Source of the DNA: Seminavis robusta
Taxonomy: Eukaryota > Bacillariophyta > Bacillariophyceae > Naviculales > Naviculaceae
DNA length: 64,000 nucleotides
Assembly: GCA_903772945.1 (NCBI GenBank)
Contig: CAICTM010000181.1
Location: 1-64,000 of the forward strand
Direction: 5' to 3'
Shown: one piece after another, positions 46,029-55,724 of the stretch
Layout: every line of letters begins with the position of its first letter
Numbering within the stretch: position 1 is the first letter of the stretch
The notes under the pieces: generated by a model
Databases searched by the model: none
What the model was told of the DNA's origin: nothing
Seen by the model: only the letters and a program-made list of their open reading frames with translations
Made by a program: the position numbers and the translations under genes

Positions 46029-47918
46029 CTAGCTACCAGGCTTGGAACCAGCGGTAGCAGCAGTTGTTGTTGCCTCGGTTGTTTTTGATGCAGTGCCGCC
46101 ATCGGCTGGACTTGGAGCACTATCCGCCTGCCCCAACATCTTGAACAGCGAAGCTTGAATAACACGTTGTCGTTCTTGTGTCATCCCCATTTCTTCATGA
46201 TCAAATCCATCAGTAGATTCTTTCTTGTCTCCTCTTGTACTACCTGATGGTTGTTTGGCTGTCCCATTAGACTTGGAATGCCGTTGCATTGCCCTAGATG
46301 ACTTTCGATGATACATTTCTAGGGACGACAACGAAACAAAAAAGGTTAGCAAAGCAGAAAAAGAAAGTAGACGATTTATCAGTTGGAATGGAATGACTTG
46401 CCAAAATACCATGGCGGGCACATGAGATTCATTGACGGAGGTACCGGCAGGGCCCACTGTCGAAAGGCAGGAAGAAGAAGGAAGCAAATACCAAAACAAT
46501 GAGATTAGAGGTTTTGTCAAGCTTTGCATTCAGGCTCACTCGAGACCAGTCAACTTACAATATTTGGAATCTGCAGGCACGTTTGTAAGAAGATGGAAGC
46601 TGAATCGAACATGAACTTTGGCCTGGGTGAATTGTGATCGCCTTCCACGATGATGAGGTTTTTGTCGCCTGCGTACTTTTCGTATATTGCTTCCGAGTGG
46701 TGCTTTTTGATGAAATCGTCATGTTCACCAGCCACAAATAGAGCCGGAATGAAGCATTTGTCTGAGTGTGCAATGGGCGAGATGTGCTTGATATTGAATC
46801 CGGCCTGTTTCTTTACAGAGCCTTGGATCATTCGTAAAGCCACACTGACTACAAAGTTTGGCACAATGATGCCTTGATCTCTACCCTTTTCCACCATTTC
46901 TTCGGCCAATTGTGACAAATCTGCAAAGGACGAGTCCAGAATCATACAAGCAATGCTTGGATCGCGATCGCCAAACATAAGGGCCGTTGCAGCTCCCATC
47001 GATCTCCCCCACAAGGCAATCGTCGAAACGACATTGGTAGCACGTAGATGTGCCACAATACATGACAGGTCCTCTCGTTCATAATATCCAAGGCTGACGT
47101 ACTCCCCGTCTGATTTGCCAGATCCGGCAAAGTCAAACGCGAAAACTGCCAGACCAAGGGACAATAGATAGGAAAGCTGAGGAATAACTTCCACTCTTGC
47201 AGAAGAGTTTCCGTGCATGTAGATAATGACAGGAATGCGGTCCGTGGCTCTTTCCACGGGCTCCCAATGAGAACATTCTAAATTGTACCCACGCTTTGTT
47301 CTCAGTGTAAAGTCTGTTCTGGTGAATCTTTTTCCACAGAAATTAAACGCCGGTGGACCCAAAGCTTCCATCTTTTTGGTTTGTTTGGGGAAGAAGAAGG
47401 GTCAGACGACCAGAAAATCAAAACGAAGAGCGAAAAAATCGAGGACTCACCTTATAATCAGCCCTCGGCGGGCGAATAATGGCATTGACAAGTTCTTGAT
47501 ATCCCAATTTCGCCATTTGAACATAGCTGAGTTTTTTATTGGCTTGCTGTGCCTGCTGTTGTTGCGGCGTCGGGTTCATGTGTTGTCTTTTACGTCGATC
47601 TTCTTGTCCGTTGTCCGACAATGACGATCCCCTTCGGTGCTTGGCGCTCAGTGGTAGTGACTTGCCGTCTTCGTCTTCTTCTAGTTGCACTTCTGGCCGT
47701 TCGTCTCGTTCCTTCATGACCACCTCCATTCCTTCCTCCACCACGAATTTTTGGCCTTGTTTCAGCTCTGTCTGTGTGTGTTTTGGCTGGCAATTCGCGG
47801 CTGCGGTCCCCACATTCAAGTATTTGTCTGCTTCTGGAGATTCCAGGGTTACGCCGTTCTGGGTAACTGCTTCGTCGTGGAACTGTCGCTCCACCTCCTC
47901 CGAGACGGTGTTGCCCAT
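46029..47918 (-). CDS. Alpha/beta hydrolase with predicted N-myristoylation
   Basis: Serine hydrolase of the ABHD17/S33 type. Model: complement(join(46029..46318, 46402..46456, 46559..47371, 47451..47918)), 541 aa. The catalytic triad is S280 in WGRSMG, D374 in AGEHDDF and H402 in EGDHNSPRP; the oxyanion loop is YMHGNSS. The N-terminus MGNTVSEEV fits the N-myristoylation rule (Gly2, Ser6), which suggests membrane tethering; the related ABHD17 enzymes are tethered by palmitate and remove palmitate from proteins. Exon 3 is 55 nt and ends at a GC donor (GCAAGT) in my model; the phase then fits the next exon exactly and gives PPWYFEMYHRKSS. The tail contains GMTQERQRVIQASLFKMLG, a likely helix. 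Substrate unknown. Divergent from ESS2 by 303 bp. Confidence 0.85.
46319..46401 (-). other. Putative GC-AG intron in the alpha/beta hydrolase gene
   Basis: This 83-nt interval starts GCAAGT, the usual form of GC donors, and ends TCGTCCCTAG after a long pyrimidine tract. No GT in exon 3 has the right phase to reach this acceptor, while the GC donor does. Without splicing the frame ends soon after in FGKSFHSN. Confidence 0.65.
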
Positions 47919-48221
47919 GGGTGGTTTGTGGCTTGGTCAGCTGCTCAAAGAACGAACGACAACCCGCCCTTTGTCAGTTACTTTCCCAAGAAAAGCAAGT
48001 CAAGAAGTAGTCGTTGTCCGTTTCTTCGAAGAAGCTTTCGCTGAAATGAGGTCCCGACTCCGAAATGGGATTGAAGGGGACCTTCGCTGTAACAAGACTA
48101 GCTAGCCACAGCATGCGTTAAAAATAGCCTAAAAATTAAAATAAAATTTTAAACTTTATTTTGCTGCCGTGTTTTCTCGTCTCTCAACCATGCATGCTAT
48201 CACACACACAAATTTACGACC
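47919..48221. promoter_or_regulatory. Divergent intergenic region between the hydrolase and ESS2
   Basis: About 303 bp between two divergent start codons. An AT-rich patch (about 48118-48160) lies 60-100 bp before the ESS2 ATG. No specific site was recognised. Confidence 0.4.
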
Positions 48222-49583
48222 ATGACCACACAACAGCAACAACAGCAACAACAACACCGGCGTAGAGTAATCACTGAAGAAGAGTACACATCCACATTAT
48301 CAAAGATAATCCAACGTGATTATTTCAGCGACCTTCCCGAGTTGCAGAAAAAGGCAGCCGTTCTGAATGGAAGCTTCATTGCCGCTGCCGATGGTAGCGA
48401 CGAGTTGCAACGGGGTGAAGACGGTTTACCCATCAACGAAATCGCATGTGGTAGCACTACGCAACCTTCAAAAAGGCAGACTGTCACAGAATTTCATAAT
48501 CGCGTAACCAGTGAAGACAATGCCGAATTTGAGCGCAATCAAAAAGAAGAAATCAAGGCTTACCGAGAAAAACTAGAAGAACTGTTTCGACCAAACCAAT
48601 TCTTGCTTTTGGAAGGAAGCAGTAACGACGGTGTAGACGACAATCAGAAGCTGCTTCCTCCCCCACCTGGATCTTTAGCTTTGTCTGACGAGACCAAGCA
48701 GCACCCGCTATCAAACAATGGTCTCTTTGGATTACCAGCTCCTACATTTAGTTCTGGAAACGCTACAATGAGAAGTGGAAATAGCTTGCCAATTTGCTCC
48801 GACGAGCAAGAGAGCCGCCAGTTGATGCCACCTCCACCCAAGAAACAAAAGGTTCATTCTGCAGTTGTCGATGTTTCCAATAAGGAAAAGAGAATTGTGC
48901 CGTCGCAAACGAGGTTTGCTCCTGTAACAACCAGCATACAAAGGCAATCAACAAATCCCTTCCGTTCGTCTGTGCTTTCTAGAAGAAGGCAGTCGCTGGA
49001 ATCTGATTCAGCCTACTCGACCGATGCAAGCACCGATATCGATTCTGAAAGTGTCAGCATTGCAGCGGGACGGAAACAGCATCTAATGCGGAAAAGGAGG
49101 GAAGCTCACACTCTTGTGAACACGACACCACTTCTCACACCAGGGACAATAACTCAGTCAGACGACGTTGGAAAATCTGATCGAGGCAAACACTTTCGAA
49201 TCATCACGTTTGGTACAGTGGCGGGTGAACCTGTCGAGGTTCAGTCTTTGGAAAGAAGCAATGCCATGTCAACAGAACCTGCGTCTGGCTTTGTTTTTGC
49301 GAAGTATGACGGAGCTAGGGCAGACGAAGCACAGAGATTGATGGAGCACAGAATTGCGAGAGGTAAAGTGGGAAGCGCCGACTCTGTTACATCCAGCTCC
49401 AGCTCTACGAGAGTAAGCAGAAGTAGCAGTCGCAAATCAAAGGGGAGCTCGCATCGGAAACGAATGGCTACATCTCACCTGTCTAGCCGAGGAAAGCGCG
49501 ATCTTTCTTCTTTCAGCCCAGCTGCTGTATCTTTGCTTTCCCGAACGTCAAAGGGCCGCATCAAGACTCGAACGACTTGGTGA
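48222..49583 (+). CDS. ESS2: Splicing factor ESS2 (DGCR14/Bis1 family)
   Basis: Nuclear protein of the late spliceosome (C complex) in animals and yeasts. Single exon, 453 aa, near the 476 aa of human DGCR14. After a short Gln run, residues about 15-48 carry the family signature: RRVITEEEYTSTLSKIIQRD followed by YFSDLPELQ. A second conserved zone, TVTEFHNRVTSEDNAEFERN, matches the family block TLxEFxxxxTSEDNxSF, which strengthens the call. The middle is Pro/Ser-rich, with THTLVNTTPLLTPG near residue 300 like the PxLTPG region of the family. The C-terminus is basic and Ser-rich. Its stop lies only 96 bp from the stop of NUP155, so the two 3' UTRs must overlap or be very short. Confidence 0.9.
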   Translation: MTTQQQQQQQQHRRRVITEEEYTSTLSKIIQRDYFSDLPELQKKAAVLNGSFIAAADGSDELQRGEDGLPINEIACGSTTQPSKRQTVTEFHNRVTSEDNAEFERNQKEEIKAYREKLEELFRPNQFLLLEGSSNDGVDDNQKLLPPPPGSLALSDETKQHPLSNNGLFGLPAPTFSSGNATMRSGNSLPICSDEQESRQLMPPPPKKQKVHSAVVDVSNKEKRIVPSQTRFAPVTTSIQRQSTNPFRSSVLSRRRQSLESDSAYSTDASTDIDSESVSIAAGRKQHLMRKRREAHTLVNTTPLLTPGTITQSDDVGKSDRGKHFRIITFGTVAGEPVEVQSLERSNAMSTEPASGFVFAKYDGARADEAQRLMEHRIARGKVGSADSVTSSSSSTRVSRSSSRKSKGSSHRKRMATSHLSSRGKRDLSSFSPAAVSLLSRTSKGRIKTRTTW

Positions 49584-49679
49584 TGGCAACTATTCTTCTA
49601 CTTCAACAATGACACGGCACTGCTTTCCGCTTTAGTTTGTCTTTGTCTTAATCTGGTTTCAATCATGTCCTCGTGCAAA

Positions 49680-52600
49680 TTAGTAGCGCGGGTCCATCAT
49701 GCGAATTTCTTTCTCGACCTCTTCCAACGAGTGCTGCAAATTGGAAACCCCTGCACGCTCCAACTCGTGTTTCCAAGTCCGGATTGACTCGTAGAGATTC
49801 GAAGAAAACACAGCTCTGGAGAGCTCTTCCTTCGACCTTTGGTCAGCAGCAGCCTTCGTCAACCAAATCTCGAGGACAACTAGAATGCCTCTGTACCTAT
49901 CCAAATAATGTGCCCCATCGCCACCTGCAGCAGTCAGTCGTAACGCGTTTCGTTCTTGAGCATGCAGAGCTTCCCAACCGCGCAACACGTCCACATAGGG
50001 AACGCCAATTTCCAAGAAAATCTGAAGTGACCATCCTGGGTCCAAACGAACAGCCCCCTCGAGAGCAACTTCGCCATATTTGAGTCTCAATTCTGAACAT
50101 TAGAAAGCGAGAAAGATTTGAGAATGATGGATTGGTCTGTCTTGTGAGTCTCGATAGCAGGGTTGATAAACGAACCTTCCAACTCGCGCAGCAGAGATTC
50201 GACCGGAACATACTTTGCCGCACCAGCAGTCAGGACCTCCCTTCCAAGACTAATCATCTTTTGTTCCAAAATTTGGGCCCATTTCCTACAGATCAAAGAA
50301 AACGAGCATGAGAGACAAGCGAGCCTACCCGGGATAAGGAACGCAGTGTCTAGGTCGTACCCTTCCTCGAACAAAGGGATCGTTGATTCGGAAGTCCCTG
50401 TTACAAGCTCAACCAGGGGATCCTTCGAATACTCGGCATGGAACTGAATCAACCACTGTCGCAAGTCCTCGTTTCGTGTGGCAATTACGAAGATCCAACC
50501 GCAGAAAACATTTCTCCACATTGTCAAGACATGAATGTTGTCGTCCGAACCGCATTGGGCCATCAACAGGACACAAATATGAGACAGGCCATGTTTACTG
50601 GCAACGTCAAACAAGCGACTCGCGTCCACCAGATTGAAGCTCAACTCTTCCCTCTCATCGAATTGTTCAGTTGTCTGCCGCGACAACTCCTCAAGGATTC
50701 GACTTTGAAGCTTTCCCATGTCGAACCAATCGCGGGCCTGATCCCTTTTTTGTGTGAATTCGTTCTGCACGTGGTAGAAATTCCCTCGATTCCCCTGACT
50801 TCCTGCTGCACTTTCATACGCACCGAAAGCTCTGGTTAGACTTTCAAGGCGCTTTGCCAGAGGCGTGGGCTTTGTGTTGTCGGTGCCGTCTTGAAACGCT
50901 ATGTTCCCGGCCTCGGATAACCGACCGAATTCGGTGTAGTAGGAATAGAGTAGATCACGATTGTTCAGGGACAACCACTCTTCAAGAGCGTTGCTTCGAA
51001 CCTTGATCAGAGTTTCGCTGTGTCCACTCTCGGCCACAACCCCAAACAACTCGTGAAGGAACTCTTTGTCTGTCTCCGAGGCGCACCTGGAGAGCATTTG
51101 GACTCCGAGGGCATAATCCCCAGGATTTTTTAGAGCCATTGTGATGTGGTAGAAGATCAGCGACCGGCAGGTTGTTATGGCATCTTTGGAAGTTACATTT
51201 TTGCCCAGTACTTTTGGTGTTGACCCGTTGGTTGCCTCGGGCCTCTTGTGATGGTAAAGTTCGCTCTCCCAGGCAAGTTTTCTTTTCACATGTCGGTCCC
51301 GTCGACCACCATTTGAAGCGGTGAAGTTCTTCGCGGTTTGCAAGCAAACGTCAACCAATGCGTCAACTTGCCGCAAGCTCGCAAGCATCGCTGCAGCTTT
51401 TGCAACTGGACTCCCACCCGCCTGCGCCGACTGAACGACAACGACATATCCGTCCTGCTCCTTTGTATGCAAAGAGTGACCACACACGAGGGCGCTGTTG
51501 TGCCAGTGCTTCGATGCTTCATAAAAATGTTTGGCTGCCTTGACCGTCAACTCAGTGTAGAGAGGCGACGTGGGATGCTGCGCCTTTGCACGCCGTCCAA
51601 AGCTAAGGCCCAAATAGGCATAGTAGGACCCAGGTGAAAAGAACAGGTAACTCTGAGTAGAGAATTCCGCTGCGAGATTGTCGGCTTCGTTGGAGGGAAC
51701 CAACTGTTCTTGAGAAACCTCATCGGCAACAATAAGTTGATTGACCAATTTGTCAATTCGATCTTGCCCGTCGCGTGACAGCGCCAACTGAGATACTGTC
51801 AGTCCATGTAGGTATCCCCATTCCACCTCCGGGAGCCCACGGGTTTCGTGAGCTCTGACAAGCAAAGAGAATAACCGCAGGAGCTGATTAGACCGAGACA
51901 CGAGTCGATACAGTGAATGAAGTTTCCTCTGCTCTGTGAGCCTTGCAATCCTGTCCTTCTCCTTGTCTGGAAGTTGGGCGTTGTTCGTGTTCTGCCATAG
52001 CTGGCTTTGGCGACTTTGGGCCTCTGTCATGGCCAGAGTCTGCAGCGTACCATCTTCCTCGATGTCCATCACGTGGCTCTGCTTTGTCAGGACTCCAGGA
52101 ACAAATTCAATGGTTTCGCTGAACCATCGCTTCATTAGTTCAGCCATGGCGTTGACATCATTCTGAATCTGTGAGAGAGTGTGACCATCAAGTAGGAACT
52201 CAACTTTCGCTGGAGTCAATCGCCGCGTCGAGCTCCATTCGAGAACAACGGTGCGGCCTTCTGTCACAACCACAAGTGGCTTGTGCCACACAGGACGCAA
52301 CAACCGAGCCACGACCTTGTTTATCCCGCACAAGAGAGACGATGGCTCGAATGAGTACCCACTTGGAAGAAGCTGGTCCATCCCCGGGGCAGACTCTGGG
52401 ATGAAACCAACATCCCCCGCTACAACATTTTTGAGGCTTGACTTGTTCATCCGGAACAGAGCAGCCCGCTCTGCGAGTAGTTTCAAGTCGTTGTTTGCAG
52501 CCAATGACAAGCCTCCCATTCCAGAGGCCAACACGGCACACATGGCAAAGCCTTCGGCATATCCATATCCCTTGAAGAAACTGGAAACGCATTCATCTGT

Positions 52601-55345
52601 TTCAACATTTTCCCCGGCAGAACGCAACGCCTTTTCGAAGGCACTCAAAACTGGAAGTATTGTGAGACTTTCCTGCAGAGAACGATACAAACGAGATCGT
52701 AAGACAATCTGTTGGAACTTACCAGAACTGAACTGGAAATAGTGCAGCCCTCCAGCATTCATCACAACCATTTGTTTTTTAGGCAGCAAGTGTTGAATTG
52801 AGAGTTGATTCAGGGGAGCAACCGCTGGTTGCAGTAGCCATGGGTTCAACCTCGGCGACTTCAATTGTGAAGAACTAGGCTTCTCCCTTGATGGCATATC
52901 AGCGGAAGAGAGACTGAAGCCACCAACACCACGCCTGTTAGAGATGCGGAAACGCCGTGGCACGGCCCTTGATAACTGTGTTGCTCCCGATATCGTGTTC
53001 TGGAAGGGAATGGTACTACGCAGCGGTCGAGAGAGGATTAATGAAGGGATGACGTTCATCGCCACCATCAAGGCTGACGAAGTTAGACTGACATTCCTTC
53101 TCAACGCAACTTCACCACTTTGCTTCGCATCCTGAGCCTTCTTGGAGCTGCGGGATGCCCGACTCTCGCCAGGGACAAACTCTGGAACCAAGCCTACGCT
53201 CAATTCGGTGTCCGTAGGCGTTCGCGAATGCAGCGCAAGCTTTAGGACATGGCTGTCCAATGGTGCTAGCTGTGCAATGTCTGACACGATGCCGCCAGGG
53301 AGAGACGCTCCACTATCATCAGCCGACGGGCGCTGTCCCAGGGGGAGCGACAAGGTCTCACTAACACCTCCTGCAGGCACAGTCTTGATGATTCCGCCTG
53401 TGGTTGTCGTACTTTTCCGGAGAACAAAGTCAGAAGACATTGCAACGACTTGGTCACCAAATGAGTCTTCGGGTGTCCCCTGGTGGGACCTAGACTGCTG
53501 ATTTTTAGTTTTCCGAATAGCGAGCACCGTGGATCCATCGCCCCAGAAACTCGCGTCCACGTTTGGCAATTTTCCCGATAGTCCAACTCTGGGGACGAAT
53601 CCTCCCATGGCCAAGCGCTGGTCACCATCCATGGCAATAACCATGTCCTGGGAGCGATCGCTGGGAACAAGAGGTGGGGGGGCTCGGATGTGACACAAGG
53701 TTAGCTTGCCCGTCGCCATGGTGAGAGCGGTGCTTCTGGGGGGACCCGAATTCAACGCGTGTGAAGACAGGGACGAGATGTAATACCGGAGCCCGCCACG
53801 AGTTACTGCAATGAGGGTAATCTTCGAGCTCTCTTTCTGTGGGACCACATGCAGCGAGATTGGAACCAGAACATTCGCTGCGCTCTCCCCCAACTTGGAA
53901 AGTGAAAGAATTTGTCTTGCTCCGTCCATGCCGCCAACTCCGTGAGGGGCAGATGAACCAAACGCAATTTCGCTAGATGGCGGGTTTATGCGTTGCCGTG
54001 CTACAGCATCCAGGTACAATCGTGCCACTTCAGGCGTGTTCATGACAGCGAGTAGCTTGGCAGGGTTGTTTTGGTCTTTGCTCTTCAAGCTAAAAGCACA
54101 GATCCATCCTTTGCTCCCGAGGGTATAAAGACACGATCGTTCCTCGCACACCAGCATCTTGACAATACTTCCCCCCTTGGACGGAGATTTGCCCGCCCCC
54201 AGGACGAGAGATGTCGCCTTGGTAAGAAATTCTGGGACCAAGGCGCTCACTGAAGCTGGTATTTGCTTTGAATGATTGAGCTTTCGGCACTTCCTGGGCC
54301 GTTGTCCCGAGCTGGAGCGCCCAGGGAGAATAGCAGATAGAGCTCTCTTTCCATTAGCAAGGGCCCAATTGTTGAGCATCTTTTTACTTTCGTCTTTGAT
54401 TGTCGGCGGGATAATTTCCCCATGGTCATAGAACTGTTCTAGCTGCTGATCAACAGTATTTGCCCTTGTTGCATTGAAACTTCCTCCCGAATGATTATTG
54501 ATCGGGATTTCATAGGTCATTTCGTAAAGGCAACCATCTTCTCCACCCAAGAAAATCCGTCCATCAGAGGTCCCACAGACACTCAGCATTCGTACACGGT
54601 CTGTGGGAACATTAAAAAGAGTAGGCACAAGTCGCAATGATCCATTCCGATGCATCAGAGCCTCTCCATTGTTGGTCCACTGGCTGTCATTGTCGCTAGG
54701 TTCAGCCAAGGCGCAGAGAATTGCTTCGTCGGCAGTTGTCACCACCAGACACCATTTCACAGAAGGTCGAAAGACGCCCCGTTTCGGGCGAACAATTCCC
54801 ACGCTCAACACACACTGTCCATTTGGCACTGTAAACGAACAAAAGGCAGGTCCATCCCCAGAGGCACTATCCGCACAGGGCCAGACAAATAACTTGTCGT
54901 CAACTGTCATCCATGCCAACTCTGCCTCGGGCAAGAGGCCCATTAGGCTGGCAGTCCTCACATTTTGCAGCTGTTGTGCCATTAGAGCTGGGAGAGGTTC
55001 CGATCTTTCATGATGAAGAGTAACAGTTGGCGGCTGCCGTGGCGAGGGCGTTGAACCCAAGGGACTCGTCGTCAATCCAGGCACTATAGCGTTGGTGGTT
55101 GCAACAGGTATGCCTGGTGCAAGTAATCCAACAGTTGCAATGGGAGGCGTGCTCGTTTGGGCATTGTCTGCGGAAGCAAAGTACTGATGACCACCCGTAT
55201 CGGTAGCGCGAATCCGACCAAAAAGATCGGCATCATCGGCATTCTCGTCTTCTCGCAAAGCAGCTAGGACGTCCTTCCCCGCGTCCTGCAGTGGCTGGAA
55301 GTCATCTTTCCAGTAGTCGCTAAGGATAGGCAACGACTTCATCAT
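49680..55345 (-). CDS. NUP155: Nuclear pore complex protein Nup155/Nup170
   Basis: Inner-ring scaffold nucleoporin: N-terminal beta-propeller followed by an alpha-solenoid. Model: complement(join(49680..50092, 50176..55345)), 1,860 aa, against about 1,390 in human. The 83-nt intron has a GTTCGT donor and joins LLRELE to ELRLKYGEVALEG in frame. The propeller contains EAELAWMTVDDKLFVW, a hallmark of the family, and GGLRYYISSL. The end WSLQIFLEIGVPYVDVLRGW matches the last solenoid helices (human [20 protein letters not shown]). The ATG at 55345 is the first in frame; the frame stays open upstream through a GGTACCGGTACC patch without a start. The extra length is spread through linkers within the propeller. 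Two spots look like introns (see rejected list) but the open frame runs through them. Confidence 0.9.
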
Positions 55346-55724
55346 TGTTTGAATCAATCTGTTAACCGAGTTGTCGGTCAAAGACTGTGGGCAATGGTAC
55401 CGGTACCGGTAGCATCCAACCAAATCAGCAATAAGATTGTAGATCCTCAACAAAATGGGAGGCGAAGGGCGAAGGGCGCCTTTTCAAGTCCATCGAATCG
55501 AGTGGATTAAAATAATATTTTGGTTGCAACCGTTAATTACTGTTCACGAGGGGACGGCAAGCGACAGAAGCTGAGCTACTATACTAGTAGTTGAGATTCT
55601 TGAAGTCTGCACTCTTTTGCGTCCCAAGTGCAATCATAGTCAATAGAATGTTTGATCAATTACTAGCTAGATTACGTTGTATCTTATCGACAGATAGATC
55701 ACTCAAAGGCCTATAAGTTTAGTG
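55346..55724. other. Intergenic, NUP155 promoter and 3' flank of the second Myb/GARP gene
   Basis: No gene was found. GGTACCGGTACCGGTAGC lies at about 55395-55412, some 50 bp upstream of the NUP155 ATG. Confidence 0.45.

Noticed and set aside
50286-50330. Possible small intron in NUP155 (GTAGGC ... TCTGTAG)
   Set aside because: It would be only 43 nt and removing it breaks the frame; the open frame runs through.
52670-52725. Possible 50-nt intron in NUP155 (GTAAGTTCC ... CTCTGCAG)
   Set aside because: Good-looking splice signals, but splicing would shift frame into a stop, while read-through keeps conserved text.
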